A program made the position numbers and the translations under genes. From Prosthecobacter gellanilyticus (GTDB lineage Bacteria; Verrucomicrobiota; Verrucomicrobiia; Verrucomicrobiales; Verrucomicrobiaceae), in contig NZ_BKAG01000001.1 in assembly GCF_007992435.1 (NCBI RefSeq), positions 186,001 through 250,000 on the forward strand: 64,000 nt of DNA. Direction: 5' to 3'. A model generated the notes under the pieces. It was not told the origin of the DNA. It saw only the letters and a list, made by a program, of their open reading frames with translations, and ran no database searches. Positions 52,201 through 60,122 of this stretch are shown here, piece by piece (within the stretch, counting starts at the first letter, position 1; each line of letters begins with the position of its first letter).

Positions 52201-53302
52201 GTTGTGCCGCGTTTTGAGCACGCACTTCAGCCAGGGATGCCTGCTTGGTTTTATCTAGAGCCAGTTCGCGAGCAATTTCGAGCCGCTTGGCATCGCCTGC
52301 CGCGGGGCTGGTGCTCAGCGCGGTGTATCTTGCCTCCGCCGCCGTGTAGTGATCGTGCGCCAACTGCATCTGGTCTGTGGTTTCGGATTTACGTGCCTCC
52401 GCAGCCTGGATGCTCTCCTCAATGGCGTTCACCTTTCGCTGCGCAGACTCATAAGCGGAATGCGTGGTGCGCACACGCTCTGCGCGGAGCTGAATCGCCA
52501 TTTGAAGATACGTCTGATAGCCTGACTGAAAGCCCTCCAGCGAATCCCGAAGGCTTTGCAAAGAGGCGAACTGCTGACGTAGGTCATCCAGCTGCTTGAA
52601 GGCATCTGCCACCGGCCCCACCACATCTTCTGAGAGCGGCGGCAGCGCATTCGACAGCGCGGTGAAGATGGTTTTTTCATCCAGCTTCTTCGAGAGCTGC
52701 GGAGCACGCAGACGAATTAACAGCTCAATGAGCGCAGCATAGCGCCCGCGACCGAGGGAAAAAAGGCGGCGATCAATCTCCGCACGATAATCCTTGGCCG
52801 AGACAAAGAAACACGAGTCACCGAGCACCTCGATGAGTCGCTCCTTGCTGTGTGGATAAGCGCCTTCGAGCAACTGAAAGTCCCGCCCCACCCGCTGCTC
52901 GGTGATGAAGAACCAGCGTTTCGGCTGATCGTCACCTCCGCGCACACCTCTCATACCGCAGCCGAGCGTGAGATAGTGCTCCACGCCTTGCTCATCACGT
53001 CGGCCAAACTCGATCCAGGTGTAGCCCGTGCGCTGTTCGTGCTCATCCATGAGCAGATGCCACACGAGCTGCCGAGCCGGGTCCGCGTCCGGCTCCACGC
53101 GATGGGATGCGATCTCTCCATCAAACAAAAACGGAAGCTGCAAGGCGAGCACGCGAGATTTGCCGGTGCCGTTGTTGCCTCGGACGAGCAGGCGGCCTCG
53201 CTCATACCAAAACTCCTGGTTCTCGTATTTGAAAAGGTTGATCAACCCGCTGCGCAGCGGCTGGAAGCGTGTCATTTCAGGTGAGGGAAGCATGGGAGTC
53301 AA
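49220..53302 (-). CDS. jetC: Wadjet JetC SMC-like ATPase (TIGR02680-like)
   Basis: A 1360-residue SMC/MukB-like ATPase. Walker A GNNGTGKS is at residues 42-49; long coiled coils occupy about 250-500 and 750-1020; a C-terminal head with LSQGEKALTLT (signature-like) and FILLDEAFAGMD (Walker B) lies near 1240-1290. It loads on DNA with JetA and JetB and powers loop extrusion. It overlaps jetB at its start and jetD at its end by four bases each. Confidence 0.92.
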   Translation of the reverse strand: MTPMLPSPEMTRFQPLRSGLINLFKYENQEFWYERGRLLVRGNNGTGKSRVLALQLPFLFDGEIASHRVEPDADPARQLVWHLLMDEHEQRTGYTWIEFGRRDEQGVEHYLTLGCGMRGVRGGDDQPKRWFFITEQRVGRDFQLLEGAYPHSKERLIEVLGDSCFFVSAKDYRAEIDRRLFSLGRGRYAALIELLIRLRAPQLSKKLDEKTIFTALSNALPPLSEDVVGPVADAFKQLDDLRQQFASLQSLRDSLEGFQSGYQTYLQMAIQLRAERVRTTHSAYESAQRKVNAIEESIQAAEARKSETTDQMQLAHDHYTAAEARYTALSTSPAAGDAKRLEIARELALDKTKQASLAEVRAQNAAQQHKHEQQLLSASFDEQQKHQQQRDHDWKGAMHLSHAAGFSSDHAKLIPDANAWPADSMRLEKLKADFKRLADDHEHRLQQIEGGLAVIKKAQTEQAAAQVHEDQCSSAVEAHREDVRKHEEAADAALKTLAANYAAWRDGLRWLAMPAWSELAPAFEDWLETAEEQHRVLAASLYSARNAEATTLATARADLKTRRDQLHRDREELRQEQASLAQQSPPPPAPRTRDTAARQGRAGAPLWQVCEFQPTLTDTQRTGLEAALEAAGLLDAWITPDGSLMGDFPQDTFLTGRDESALRGETLESWLIPDLNTESGLSEETLRRVLRHIGAGAGSAEHWVALDGRWQLGPVAGRGCKPQAEHLGASSREIARQRRLAEVTEALLRLGEDESLLQQESNQLNEREEVVMAESNSAPKDLLIANHLTLRTEAHIKQDAASKAHSEAVQRTHRARQKTAEATESLRQEATHLGYRDHLDHLADLRPAWPPYDKAMATLWGTVQAWITASNQLAVTQSRERQAAETHAKETSDASSIRTAAISANQAYEALAASHGSSVTEYQEKLTEALSEKESAQKRLNQANREASEADHHLIVVQSSLQPAQENVNRTSSERDEAIQALRVPLLFDLFPEAHPDLTDIEKDSWAPTRAATIARRIGKELPDANISEEAWTNRINLLNTQITELSNRTGTTCEIEHQVLSGGLTLVVCRYQGHHLRPAACLAAVEAERATHDRLLGEKERDIIDRHLVSEVSSKLQDLIEAAQKQTALMNEEMGRCATTLGVTLRLQWEPKSEGLPPGLPAVRRLLLVDHGTWTEKERKDVGDCLHQLIQSERINHPTASASEQLLQALDYREWHAYTAERRHQGKWERLNKKRYGTLSQGEKALTLTIPQMAAAASHYRSAASHAPRFILLDEAFAGMDKPTRGSCMGLLEAFDLDLVMTSEREWGAHATISGIAIYQLVASADAIAATRWVWNGKTRQIAPVPDTPEFRLTASPSA

Positions 53303-54525
53303 GATTCGGTGACACGCGGTTTTAATTCATGCCGGTAACGATGGATGGCAGCCATGACGATCACTCCGCCCTGCACGTGCCGCACGAGATCAAGGCTGGC
53401 AAGGCGGCGAAGCACCTCGCGGGCTAGAGCCTCCTCGGCGCCCTGAGCAGCGGTTTCTTTTCGCCAGAAGCCTTTGTTTTTCGCCGCCTGCTCAGCCAGG
53501 AATCGCTCCACCATGCTGATGGGCACTATTTCTCCTGGCTCGGTGAGACGCAGGTCACCGAGAAACTCCGCCGTGAGCAGCGTGGCATGGCCATCTGTGC
53601 CCTCCTCTGGCAATCCGAGGTCCGTGCAGTCACCTGTTCTGTCGGATAAGGCGATGCCGTCTTTTCTATCCTCCGGTTCCAGCCCCGTTGCATCGACGAG
53701 CGCTTTGATGAGATGCGGGCGTTGCTTCAGCAGGTAGTCGAGTGTGTCCGGCGGCAGATCTCCAGGTGTGTAAAGCACGGGATCATCCAGCAGGCGACGA
53801 TTGAGGTGATGGCGGATACGTTGATTTCGCTGATCTGCCTCATCAATGACCGGCTCGGCCACCAATGGGGCGAGCCGGGCGCTCCAGTCTTTTTCCAGGA
53901 TGGAGCTGGGAGACCTACGTGCGGCCAGCAGTCGATAAAGGATGAGGTGATGCACATCATAGAGCACCTCTTGCTCTCGCTGGCGGAGGAACCGTTCCTC
54001 ATCCCCATCCACCTGCGTAAGAGCACGCAGCTCCATGAGCAGCCGCAGCGCCGCCACCAGATCACGCCGGGAATCCGCCGCATCCAGATCAAAGGTCAGC
54101 GTGGCAAAGGCAGGCTCATCTTTCCACAGCTCGATGATCCCGCGTGCCAGTTCGCCGAGCGTCGTCTGCCGCTCACCACGCACCAGCACGGCCAGCGCCA
54201 GACACAGCAGCACATAGCGTCGGCGTGAGAAAGGCGGCTCATCCTTTTTCGAGAGCCGGGCCGGATGCGTTGCATCCGCCCATCTGGCAGGAACCTTGTA
54301 GAGCCTGGCGCTCTCGGATGTCACATCCAGTGTCCAGCCCGTGTGCCGAGACAACCACTGCCGCAGCGGTTCGGCCTGACGTCGGACCTTGGCAAAGTCC
54401 TCGCGATGATCCACATGCTCTGCCACGAGCAGAGGACGCCGCAGCAAGGCACGCAGCGCCTCCTGCCGCTCCTGCTCTGAGGCGCGGTGAAAGTCGGATG
54501 CATCTTGGGAGGTCGTCTTCATCAC
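53299..54525 (-). CDS. jetB: Wadjet JetB subunit (TIGR02678/DUF2398-like)
   Basis: A 408-residue protein, DUF2398-like: EQERQEALRALLRRPLLVAE near the start, FSRRRYVLLCLALAVL and LYDVHHLILYRLLAARR, and a C-terminal helical domain ending VRHVQGGVIVMAAIHRYRHELKPR. It is a kleisin-associated winged-helix partner of the SMC-like JetC. It overlaps jetA and jetC by four bases on both sides. Confidence 0.86.
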   Translation of the reverse strand: MMKTTSQDASDFHRASEQERQEALRALLRRPLLVAEHVDHREDFAKVRRQAEPLRQWLSRHTGWTLDVTSESARLYKVPARWADATHPARLSKKDEPPFSRRRYVLLCLALAVLVRGERQTTLGELARGIIELWKDEPAFATLTFDLDAADSRRDLVAALRLLMELRALTQVDGDEERFLRQREQEVLYDVHHLILYRLLAARRSPSSILEKDWSARLAPLVAEPVIDEADQRNQRIRHHLNRRLLDDPVLYTPGDLPPDTLDYLLKQRPHLIKALVDATGLEPEDRKDGIALSDRTGDCTDLGLPEEGTDGHATLLTAEFLGDLRLTEPGEIVPISMVERFLAEQAAKNKGFWRKETAAQGAEEALAREVLRRLASLDLVRHVQGGVIVMAAIHRYRHELKPRVTES

Positions 54526-56153
54526 GCTTCATACTCTGTGAGTCGTAGGGTGATGCGCAGATCCGGCCCGCGGAGCACGCCCTCCGCCGTGTGCAGCCTC
54601 GCCAACTCTGCACGAGGTGCGGGCAGGTGGATTTGCACGCTCATGCCACCATCGGCCGTCACTGCCTCTCCTTGCTGATCCTCCAGGCCGATCATGGCAA
54701 ATGCCTCACCAATGGCATCCAGCAACACCTCAAAACCCACGTCGTCCAATTCAGGCAACTCCGAGAGCGCACAGGGCGTGCGAGCTGCCAACACGGACCG
54801 CGCGGCATGCAGCGCCCGACTTTCAGCATCCGCACGCTCACGCAGGGCAGCGCGGGCAGCAGCGCGGTCAATGATACCCGGCGGCCTGCCTCGCGGGGCC
54901 ACACGACCACGTGTCCATTGTGCGATGGTGATGATGTAGGGAGGGCAATCCTCCCATGAAGGGCGCTCATCGTCATCCAGAGCCGCCCAAGCTTGCAGCG
55001 TCGTCTCATTCACCCGCAGATGACGGCAGGAGTTCAAGGCAAAGGCAGCCCGCCAAAGCCGGTGCATGTCTTCATCCTCCGGAGCCTCCGCGAACCAGCG
55101 TGCCAAAGCGAGGAAGTCCGTGGAGCGGTCCGCGCGATTCGCCCGCTGGTCATGCATGCGCCTCACCCGCTCCAGTAGCGCCGGGATCGCCGCCGTGGCC
55201 CGTGAGCGCAGGCTCTCCGCATGCGCCGTGTGATGACCACTGCTGATGAACCACCCTCGCAGGCCCGACCAGTGGTGCTGCCAGCGGCGCAACGTCTGCG
55301 CCCTCCGTGCTTCCGGCGGAGCCAGCTCGTCGGCCAGTTCAGCGTAAGCAGCCGCCTCCAGGGCTGGCTCCATGCCTCTCGCGTCGAGCTTTTCGAGAGA
55401 GTTGCGGATGCGATAACTCGCGCTCGTCAGCTCTTTCACAAAGCGGTCCAGATAGCTCAGGAGTTCCTCTTTTAGTGCGATGAAGGCCGACTCTTCCGCA
55501 ACCGGCTTGTCCATCTCTCGCTGCAAACCACCGATGAACATCTGCGCCCGCGTCACCAGCGTATCGAAGCGCGAGGACAGGTCATTCAGCGCCCTCACCG
55601 CCTTGGCTTCATCCAACACCTCCGCTGCCATGAGCCTCAACAGTTCATCCAGCGTATCCGCAATATCCCTCAGCGCCGTGGTCGAAAGCTCGCCGGGACG
55701 CATCAGCTCTTTGTCAAAGAACGCCAATGCCCGCTCCCCCATGTCGCCAGCATGAGTGAGCTGAAACAACCGCTTGGGATGCAGATACTCCTCGATCGTG
55801 CGGGCTGAAACCATGTCCCGGGTCGCGTCCAAATTCCCCCACAAACAGAGCTGATCGAGACAGGCAATGATCTCATCTTCGCCACCGAGACCCGCGTGAC
55901 GACGCTCCGCCTCCTCGATCCGGCTCAATATCTCCCCAGGTCGCAGAGCAATCTCAAAACCCTCTTTCGCTGCCACAAACACCCGCAAAATAGCCCGATA
56001 CGCCTGCACCTTTTGGGCATTCAAATGGAAGAACACACTGCGCATCTCCTCACCTTCTCGCAACTCAGAAACGAGATCACTTGCCGCAGGGAGTTGTTGC
56101 TGTGCATCCACGTCACGGATCATGGAAAGTGAGTCCAAAGTTCGCAAGATCAT
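54522..56153 (-). CDS. jetA: Wadjet JetA subunit (TIGR02677/DUF2397-like)
   Basis: A 543-residue protein, DUF2397-like, with an N-terminal AQKVQAYRAILRVFVAAKEG helix and a C-terminal module ending LPAPRAELARLHTAEGVLRG. It is predicted to be the kleisin-like subunit that connects the JetC heads. It begins the operon; all four jet genes overlap by four bases, which indicates tight translational coupling and fixed stoichiometry. Confidence 0.85.
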   Translation of the reverse strand: MILRTLDSLSMIRDVDAQQQLPAASDLVSELREGEEMRSVFFHLNAQKVQAYRAILRVFVAAKEGFEIALRPGEILSRIEEAERRHAGLGGEDEIIACLDQLCLWGNLDATRDMVSARTIEEYLHPKRLFQLTHAGDMGERALAFFDKELMRPGELSTTALRDIADTLDELLRLMAAEVLDEAKAVRALNDLSSRFDTLVTRAQMFIGGLQREMDKPVAEESAFIALKEELLSYLDRFVKELTSASYRIRNSLEKLDARGMEPALEAAAYAELADELAPPEARRAQTLRRWQHHWSGLRGWFISSGHHTAHAESLRSRATAAIPALLERVRRMHDQRANRADRSTDFLALARWFAEAPEDEDMHRLWRAAFALNSCRHLRVNETTLQAWAALDDDERPSWEDCPPYIITIAQWTRGRVAPRGRPPGIIDRAAARAALRERADAESRALHAARSVLAARTPCALSELPELDDVGFEVLLDAIGEAFAMIGLEDQQGEAVTADGGMSVQIHLPAPRAELARLHTAEGVLRGPDLRITLRLTEYEA

Positions 56154-56251
56154 TCGTTAGCGGCGAACTTCTACTTGGGCAGCAGAGCCTTGTGCGCGGC
56201 CTTAGGGACTTTGTTCTCTGCCTTTTCTACAGCCTCATCGCCAGATTCATG

Positions 56252-56554
56252 CGTTGGATGGGCGATCCAGCGGCCCTCAGGCTCCACGGACAACATGTCT
56301 TCTTCCCGGACTTCGTCTTTCGCCATGAAGGTGGGAAAACGGTCTTCGCCGAAACTGTTGGCTACTGGACCCCGCAATACCTCGCTGAGAAGCGTGTTAC
56401 ATTGGAGCGATTTAAAGACCGGAGCTTACTTCTCATTGTGCGTGCATCGGCGACCGAGCACTTTGCCGATATGTCGTTGGCGACTGCCACCTACAAAACG
56501 GCGGTAAAGACTGAACCCGTCATCGAAGCCTTGAACGGGATGTCGTTGTCTTGA
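56252..56554 (+). pseudogene. Remnant of a DUF790-family gene
   Basis: About 100 codons encoding HVFFPDFVFRHEGGKTVFAE followed by TVGYWTPQYLAEKRV and LLIVRAS. This is the C-terminal PD-(D/E)XK-like part of DUF790 (Bax-like) proteins, which are normally about 400 residues. Nothing of the rest is present in the same frame, and its 5' side abuts the start of the divergent jetA. It is probably a leftover from an earlier defence or repair gene. Confidence 0.6.
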
Positions 56555-56846
56555 GGAGAGTTGGCCTCGACCCTTGGGGGCTGATGGAGTGCCTCAACTG
56601 GCGACACGATGGCCACCGAACGTCAAGTGCTCATTGACGAGTATCATGATGAGTTTAGCGAGGACCTCACACGCTAAAATGATTGACCGACTCTTGAGTG
56701 CATTACCTCACTCTCGAGAAAGGCTATAACCAATTCATCTTATAGCATCTTCTAACAATGGAACGGGTGGCATACGGATTGGCAGGCACTTGGCAGCTAG
56801 TCTGCCAGGGTCGAACTGGCGCCCAGCTAGGCCCGAAAATGATACA
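56555..56846. other. Gap with two tiny coupled frames
   Basis: Nearly 300 bases between the DUF790 remnant and the DUF2637 gene. An ATG at 56610 opens a frame of 22 codons (Met-Ala-Thr-Glu-Arg-Gln...) whose stop overlaps a second 16-codon ATG frame. Neither is convincing. No RNA structure stands out. Confidence 0.3.
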
Positions 56847-57530
56847 TCATGCCCCAGCGGCTGCGGCAAGTCTGCGCACCGTTGCGAGACCCACGCCAGA
56901 TTCACGCGCTACTTGGCGTTTAGGCATGCCCGAGGCAAGTAGCTCGCTTGCTTTAACTTTACGAGAGTCCACAGGCTGCTGGGACTGTGGTTTCGCAGTG
57001 TTGGTCTGACCGATCTTCTTGGACGCCTTACGTTTGATGGAAGGCACAAGAGTCGTGAGCGACGAGTGCTGACCGCCCAGGCTGCTGTTGATCTGACGCA
57101 TAAGGCTTTCGAACGAGAGAAACAGCAGCACAGGCGGGGTTGCCCCAATAAGGGCCGGCATAAAACCACCGGGAGCGTGAGCGATGTTGAAGAGAATCGA
57201 GGCCCCTGTCGAGACGATCACAAGCCACATCGACCACCGCGTATCCTCTCCCATGATGGAGCAGCGGAGAGCAGAGATTGAGAACACGATGATCGAGCCG
57301 TCCACCATGATCGGGAACAGCCAAGCATGACCAGGATTTAAGGCCCCGGACTCAGAAGCGAAGTGCTGTAGGGCTTCGAACGATAAAACAAAGGAGCAGA
57401 CGCCCAAGATGGCTACCAGCGTCACTGTTAAGCCTGAGATAACCCGTATGAAGGTCGCGGGGTTTGAGGCGGTGGCTACAGGTGCAGCTTCGTTTGTGAG
57501 GATAGCAGGGGGAGGTTTAGTGGCGACCAT
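56847..57530 (-). CDS. DUF2637-type membrane protein with C-terminal helix-turn-helix
   Basis: About 227 residues from the ATG at 57530. Four hydrophobic segments lie between residues 25 and 145, including the conserved PIMVDGSIIVFSISALR and FMPALIGATPPVLLF of DUF2637, a family related to SpdB-type plasmid-transfer proteins of actinobacteria. The last 40 residues contain a resolvase-type helix-turn-helix (ASGMPKRQVARESGVGLATV). Such a DNA-binding tail on a membrane protein would suit plasmid or island transfer. A fragment of a relative lies at 47742-47940. Confidence 0.75.
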   Translation of the reverse strand: MVATKPPPAILTNEAAPVATASNPATFIRVISGLTVTLVAILGVCSFVLSFEALQHFASESGALNPGHAWLFPIMVDGSIIVFSISALRCSIMGEDTRWSMWLVIVSTGASILFNIAHAPGGFMPALIGATPPVLLFLSFESLMRQINSSLGGQHSSLTTLVPSIKRKASKKIGQTNTAKPQSQQPVDSRKVKASELLASGMPKRQVARESGVGLATVRRLAAAAGA

Positions 57531-57647
57531 CCAGAAAAAAAACACGCACGAAATTCGTGTCAATTTACCTGCTCCGCACTCCAGTCATACGAACTGATGC
57601 GGCGGAAGTAGCGGTAAAGCGTCCGGCGTCGAGTTCATGAACAGCGC

Positions 57648-58169
57648 TCACCTGCTCCAGCGCTCAAGACATGTCTCAAGCAGACTTTGACCCTGAGGAT
57701 CACCGCTCTCACCGGGGTCTCTTCCAGCGGCTCTGAGGTGGCGTATTGCATCCGCGGGCTGTAGTCCTCGTAGCACCACCAGAAACGCAAGCAGCACGAA
57801 GCCGGTTCGCCCGACCCCGGCGGAACAATGGACCACGGTCTTTCTCCCGTCTGTAATCGATTGCTTCAGGAATGGGAGGACTTTGCCAACCAACAAATCA
57901 GCCGAGGGTAGGGTGTAGTCGGCCACAGGAGCGTGAAGGACGTTGTCTGCACCAAAACAGTCCCGGTAGCACTTCAGCAGACCATCGTAGTAGCGGATCT
58001 GCTCGCCCTCTAGAAGACAGACCACACGACCTATCCCCTGCCCCTCCATGAAGGCGATCCATCGGTCCACATCTTCAGTACCGACCCGACTGGAAGCATA
58101 TCCAGGCCGACAAGCGCCATAGACGATCTGTTCATCGGAGGATGCTGGCGCAAAGTGATGGGTGTTCAT
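57648..58169 (-). CDS. Dual-specificity-type protein phosphatase
   Basis: A 173-residue protein with the P-loop VVHCSAGVGRTG (catalytic Cys in CX5R) near residue 113 and the acid-loop region GADNVLHAPVADYT near residue 77. It has the size of small tyrosine/dual-specificity phosphatases acting on phosphoproteins or RNA 5' ends. A broken second copy is at 59128-59382. It is divergent to a zinc-finger gene that starts about 130 bases away. Confidence 0.88.
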   Translation of the reverse strand: MNTHHFAPASSDEQIVYGACRPGYASSRVGTEDVDRWIAFMEGQGIGRVVCLLEGEQIRYYDGLLKCYRDCFGADNVLHAPVADYTLPSADLLVGKVLPFLKQSITDGRKTVVHCSAGVGRTGFVLLAFLVVLRGLQPADAIRHLRAAGRDPGESGDPQGQSLLETCLERWSR

Positions 58170-58300
58170 AAAAGGCGCTTGGACTGCTAGCCGCCAAACA
58201 AAGCATCGCTACAGCCTTCCCGCAATACCCCCGCCCGCCAGCTCACTCGCCGTCCGTGCGAAAATTGCGTGAATTGGACGCCGTGCTTTTTTGCCGTCCT

Positions 58301-58582
58301 ATGACAACCAACCACGGTATAAAGACACAAACCTGCTCTTGTGGATGCGGCGGCACTACAAGGGGCGGCCGATACCTCCCCGGTCATGACGCGAAGCATA
58401 AGTCCACCTTAACTAGGGCAGCATTGGCCGGCAGTAAGCGAGCAACCAAGAAACTCGGCGAGCTAGGCTGGACCAAGGTCTTGCCTGCCTCGTCGGCACC
58501 GTCTTCAAGAAGGCGGCCCAACGTTTTGAAGAAGGTGGCACATGAGCAGGCACAAAAAAGCAAAACCGGAGGCAAGCGATGA
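58301..58582 (+). CDS. Small zinc-finger protein with CGCG...GHD motif
   Basis: A 93-residue basic protein. CSCGCGGTTRGGRYLPGHDAK near the start is a motif with four Cys/His ligands found in small phage and plasmid proteins; the rest is basic and helical (LTRAALAGSKRATKKLGELG). It probably binds nucleic acid. Its stop overlaps the start of the next gene (ATGA). A relative sits at 59561-59791. Confidence 0.65.
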   Translation: MTTNHGIKTQTCSCGCGGTTRGGRYLPGHDAKHKSTLTRAALAGSKRATKKLGELGWTKVLPASSAPSSRRRPNVLKKVAHEQAQKSKTGGKR

Positions 58583-59073
58583 GCAAGGATATCATCTTCT
58601 ATCAGTTCAGCCGATCAGCGGTTCGAGAGGGCGATTTCACAGACTTCCTTAGCCGCTTTGAGCTGAGCGCACTACCGCGAGGGAGACAGCTCGCTGACAT
58701 GATGAACGGCCTGGCCACATTCGTGAACGGCTACGACGCTGACGTGAGGGAACTTTATGCCATCCCTGAAGTTCGAGCCTTCTACTCACGCCTTGTGGAT
58801 GCATGGCCCTACTGGTTATACTTCGGCAACCTGGACACAGAGGCGCTTATGATGGTCGTTCTTTGTTGCCTGAAATCGCTCGATGCTAAGACCGTCGTGG
58901 GCCGATCACACTCCCAAGTCATTTGCGATCCGCAGGAGCTTCTGGGGTTTGTCTCACGTCACTTGGAGCCTATGAACGTGATGTGTGAACGGGCGGACTT
59001 GTCTGACCAGGCCATCCTTAACCGAACCTGCAAAGTCTTCGCATACTTTTCACTTCCTCTCTCTACGTCCTGA
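58579..59073 (+). CDS. Hypothetical protein coupled to the zinc-finger gene
   Basis: A 164-residue protein, mostly helical, beginning MSKDIIFYQFSRSAVREGDFT. It overlaps the zinc-finger gene by four bases, so the two are translationally coupled. The middle has YFGNLDTEALMMVVLCCLKSL. No family is recognised. The end lies against the broken phosphatase copy, so its 3' end may have been altered by the same recombination. Confidence 0.55.
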   Translation: MSKDIIFYQFSRSAVREGDFTDFLSRFELSALPRGRQLADMMNGLATFVNGYDADVRELYAIPEVRAFYSRLVDAWPYWLYFGNLDTEALMMVVLCCLKSLDAKTVVGRSHSQVICDPQELLGFVSRHLEPMNVMCERADLSDQAILNRTCKVFAYFSLPLSTS

Positions 59074-59127
59074 TTGGCGCGAACCGGCAGTCCATGGAGT
59101 GTTAGTGAGAATGAAAACTTGGAAAGC

Positions 59128-59382
59128 GTGTAGTCGGCAACATGAGCGTGAAGAACGTTTTATCCTCCAAAATGAGCCCGGTAGCAATTCAGGAGACCAT
59201 TGTAGAATCGCAGCTGCTCTCCCTCCAAAAGACACACGGCTCGGCCGATTCCTTGTTCGTTTCATGAAGGCAATCCACCTTATCACCTCGTCGTCCTCGA
59301 CACGGCGGGAAGTATACTCGGGTCTGCATGCACCATAGACAACCTGTTCCTCGGGCGATGCTGGCGCGAAGTGATTGTTCAT
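59128..59382 (-). pseudogene. Broken second copy of the dual-specificity phosphatase
   Basis: The start (MNNHFAPASPEEQVVYGACR, then PEYTSRRV, RWIAFM) matches the phosphatase at 57648-58169. After about 40 residues the frame shifts: the peptides RPSRVSFGGRAAAI or, in the correct frame, GIGRAVCLLEGEQLRFYNGL then NCYRAHFGG and a stop are read, and the sequence ends before the P-loop. It has a frameshift, a stop and a truncation. Confidence 0.75.
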
Positions 59383-59560
59383 GGATGTGACTTGCCCCCG
59401 CCCAGCAAAGCACAGGCTCGCGAAGCACGCAATTCGGCCGCGGCACACTCTTTAGACCACCTGTCCGACAGCTTCAAAATTCCTTCTTTGGCAACACCGT
59501 CTTAAGTCTCAGGGGTGCGGGGTTGTCAAAAACACAAAACTACCGAATGTTCACGCTTTT

Positions 59561-59791
59561 ATGGAACCAAAGAAGGATGAAATCATTAAGCTTTGCATGT
59601 GCGGCTGCAACAAGCGTGTCCCAAGGTGGAGGAGATACCGGAGACGGCACGAGGCAGCTTTTCAAGATCGCACCTATACGCAGTTAGGTGATCCAGGAAA
59701 CCCTCCTGTGGTTAAGGCTATCGCAGAGCAAATTGTTGAGATAATGGGATGGAAGGATATTCCGCGCTTCAAACAGTTCTTTGAGTCCTAA
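59561..59791 (+). CDS. Small Cys-rich protein, paralogue of the zinc-finger gene
   Basis: A 76-residue protein with CMCGCNKRVPRWRRYRRRHEA, the same C-x-C-G-C plus G/RxxxxxH spacing as the gene at 58301-58582 but with a different C-terminal part. It stands in the same orientation to the broken phosphatase as the first copy does to the intact one. This points to duplication of a two-gene unit. Confidence 0.6.
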   Translation: MEPKKDEIIKLCMCGCNKRVPRWRRYRRRHEAAFQDRTYTQLGDPGNPPVVKAIAEQIVEIMGWKDIPRFKQFFES

Positions 59792-60122
59792 TTGGCTCGT
59801 TACTGGATGAATGGACGTTTGCCCAGTAACGAAGCTTGACTAACGCAGATCGGGGAATTTCGCTGTCTAATCAACGCCATTGCACGTCGTTGGTCAGATA
59901 AATGAACGCACGCCGTTTCTCGATTTGGAGACCCATTTTTTGCAGCACCGGCCCTGCAAGCGCTCATCAATTCAAAGATGAGCACGTCGTCAAACCGGCA
60001 ATCAATCTGTGCAACTCCAGGCTCATGAAATCTACACAAACGCCATTGGATAGCAGGTGAAGCCATTGCGTTGGAAGCTTCGCGGATAATAGTCGGCGTT
60101 GCACACTATCCTATTGCGGCAC
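59792..60122. other. Gene-free stretch with a perfect hairpin
   Basis: A perfect 10-base stem TCGTTACTGG (59797-59806) and CCAGTAACGA (59823-59832) begins right after the stop of the Cys-rich gene; it has no T-run. An 88-codon minus-strand frame covers the rest but looks non-coding. No other feature is recognised. Confidence 0.45.

Noticed and set aside
56081-56251. Long 5' extension of the DUF790 remnant
   Set aside because: It overlaps the jetA start and has no similarity; only the part from about 56252 looks like the family.
59800-60066. 88-codon frame on the minus strand
   Set aside because: No ribosome-binding site, arbitrary composition and a hairpin overlapping its end.
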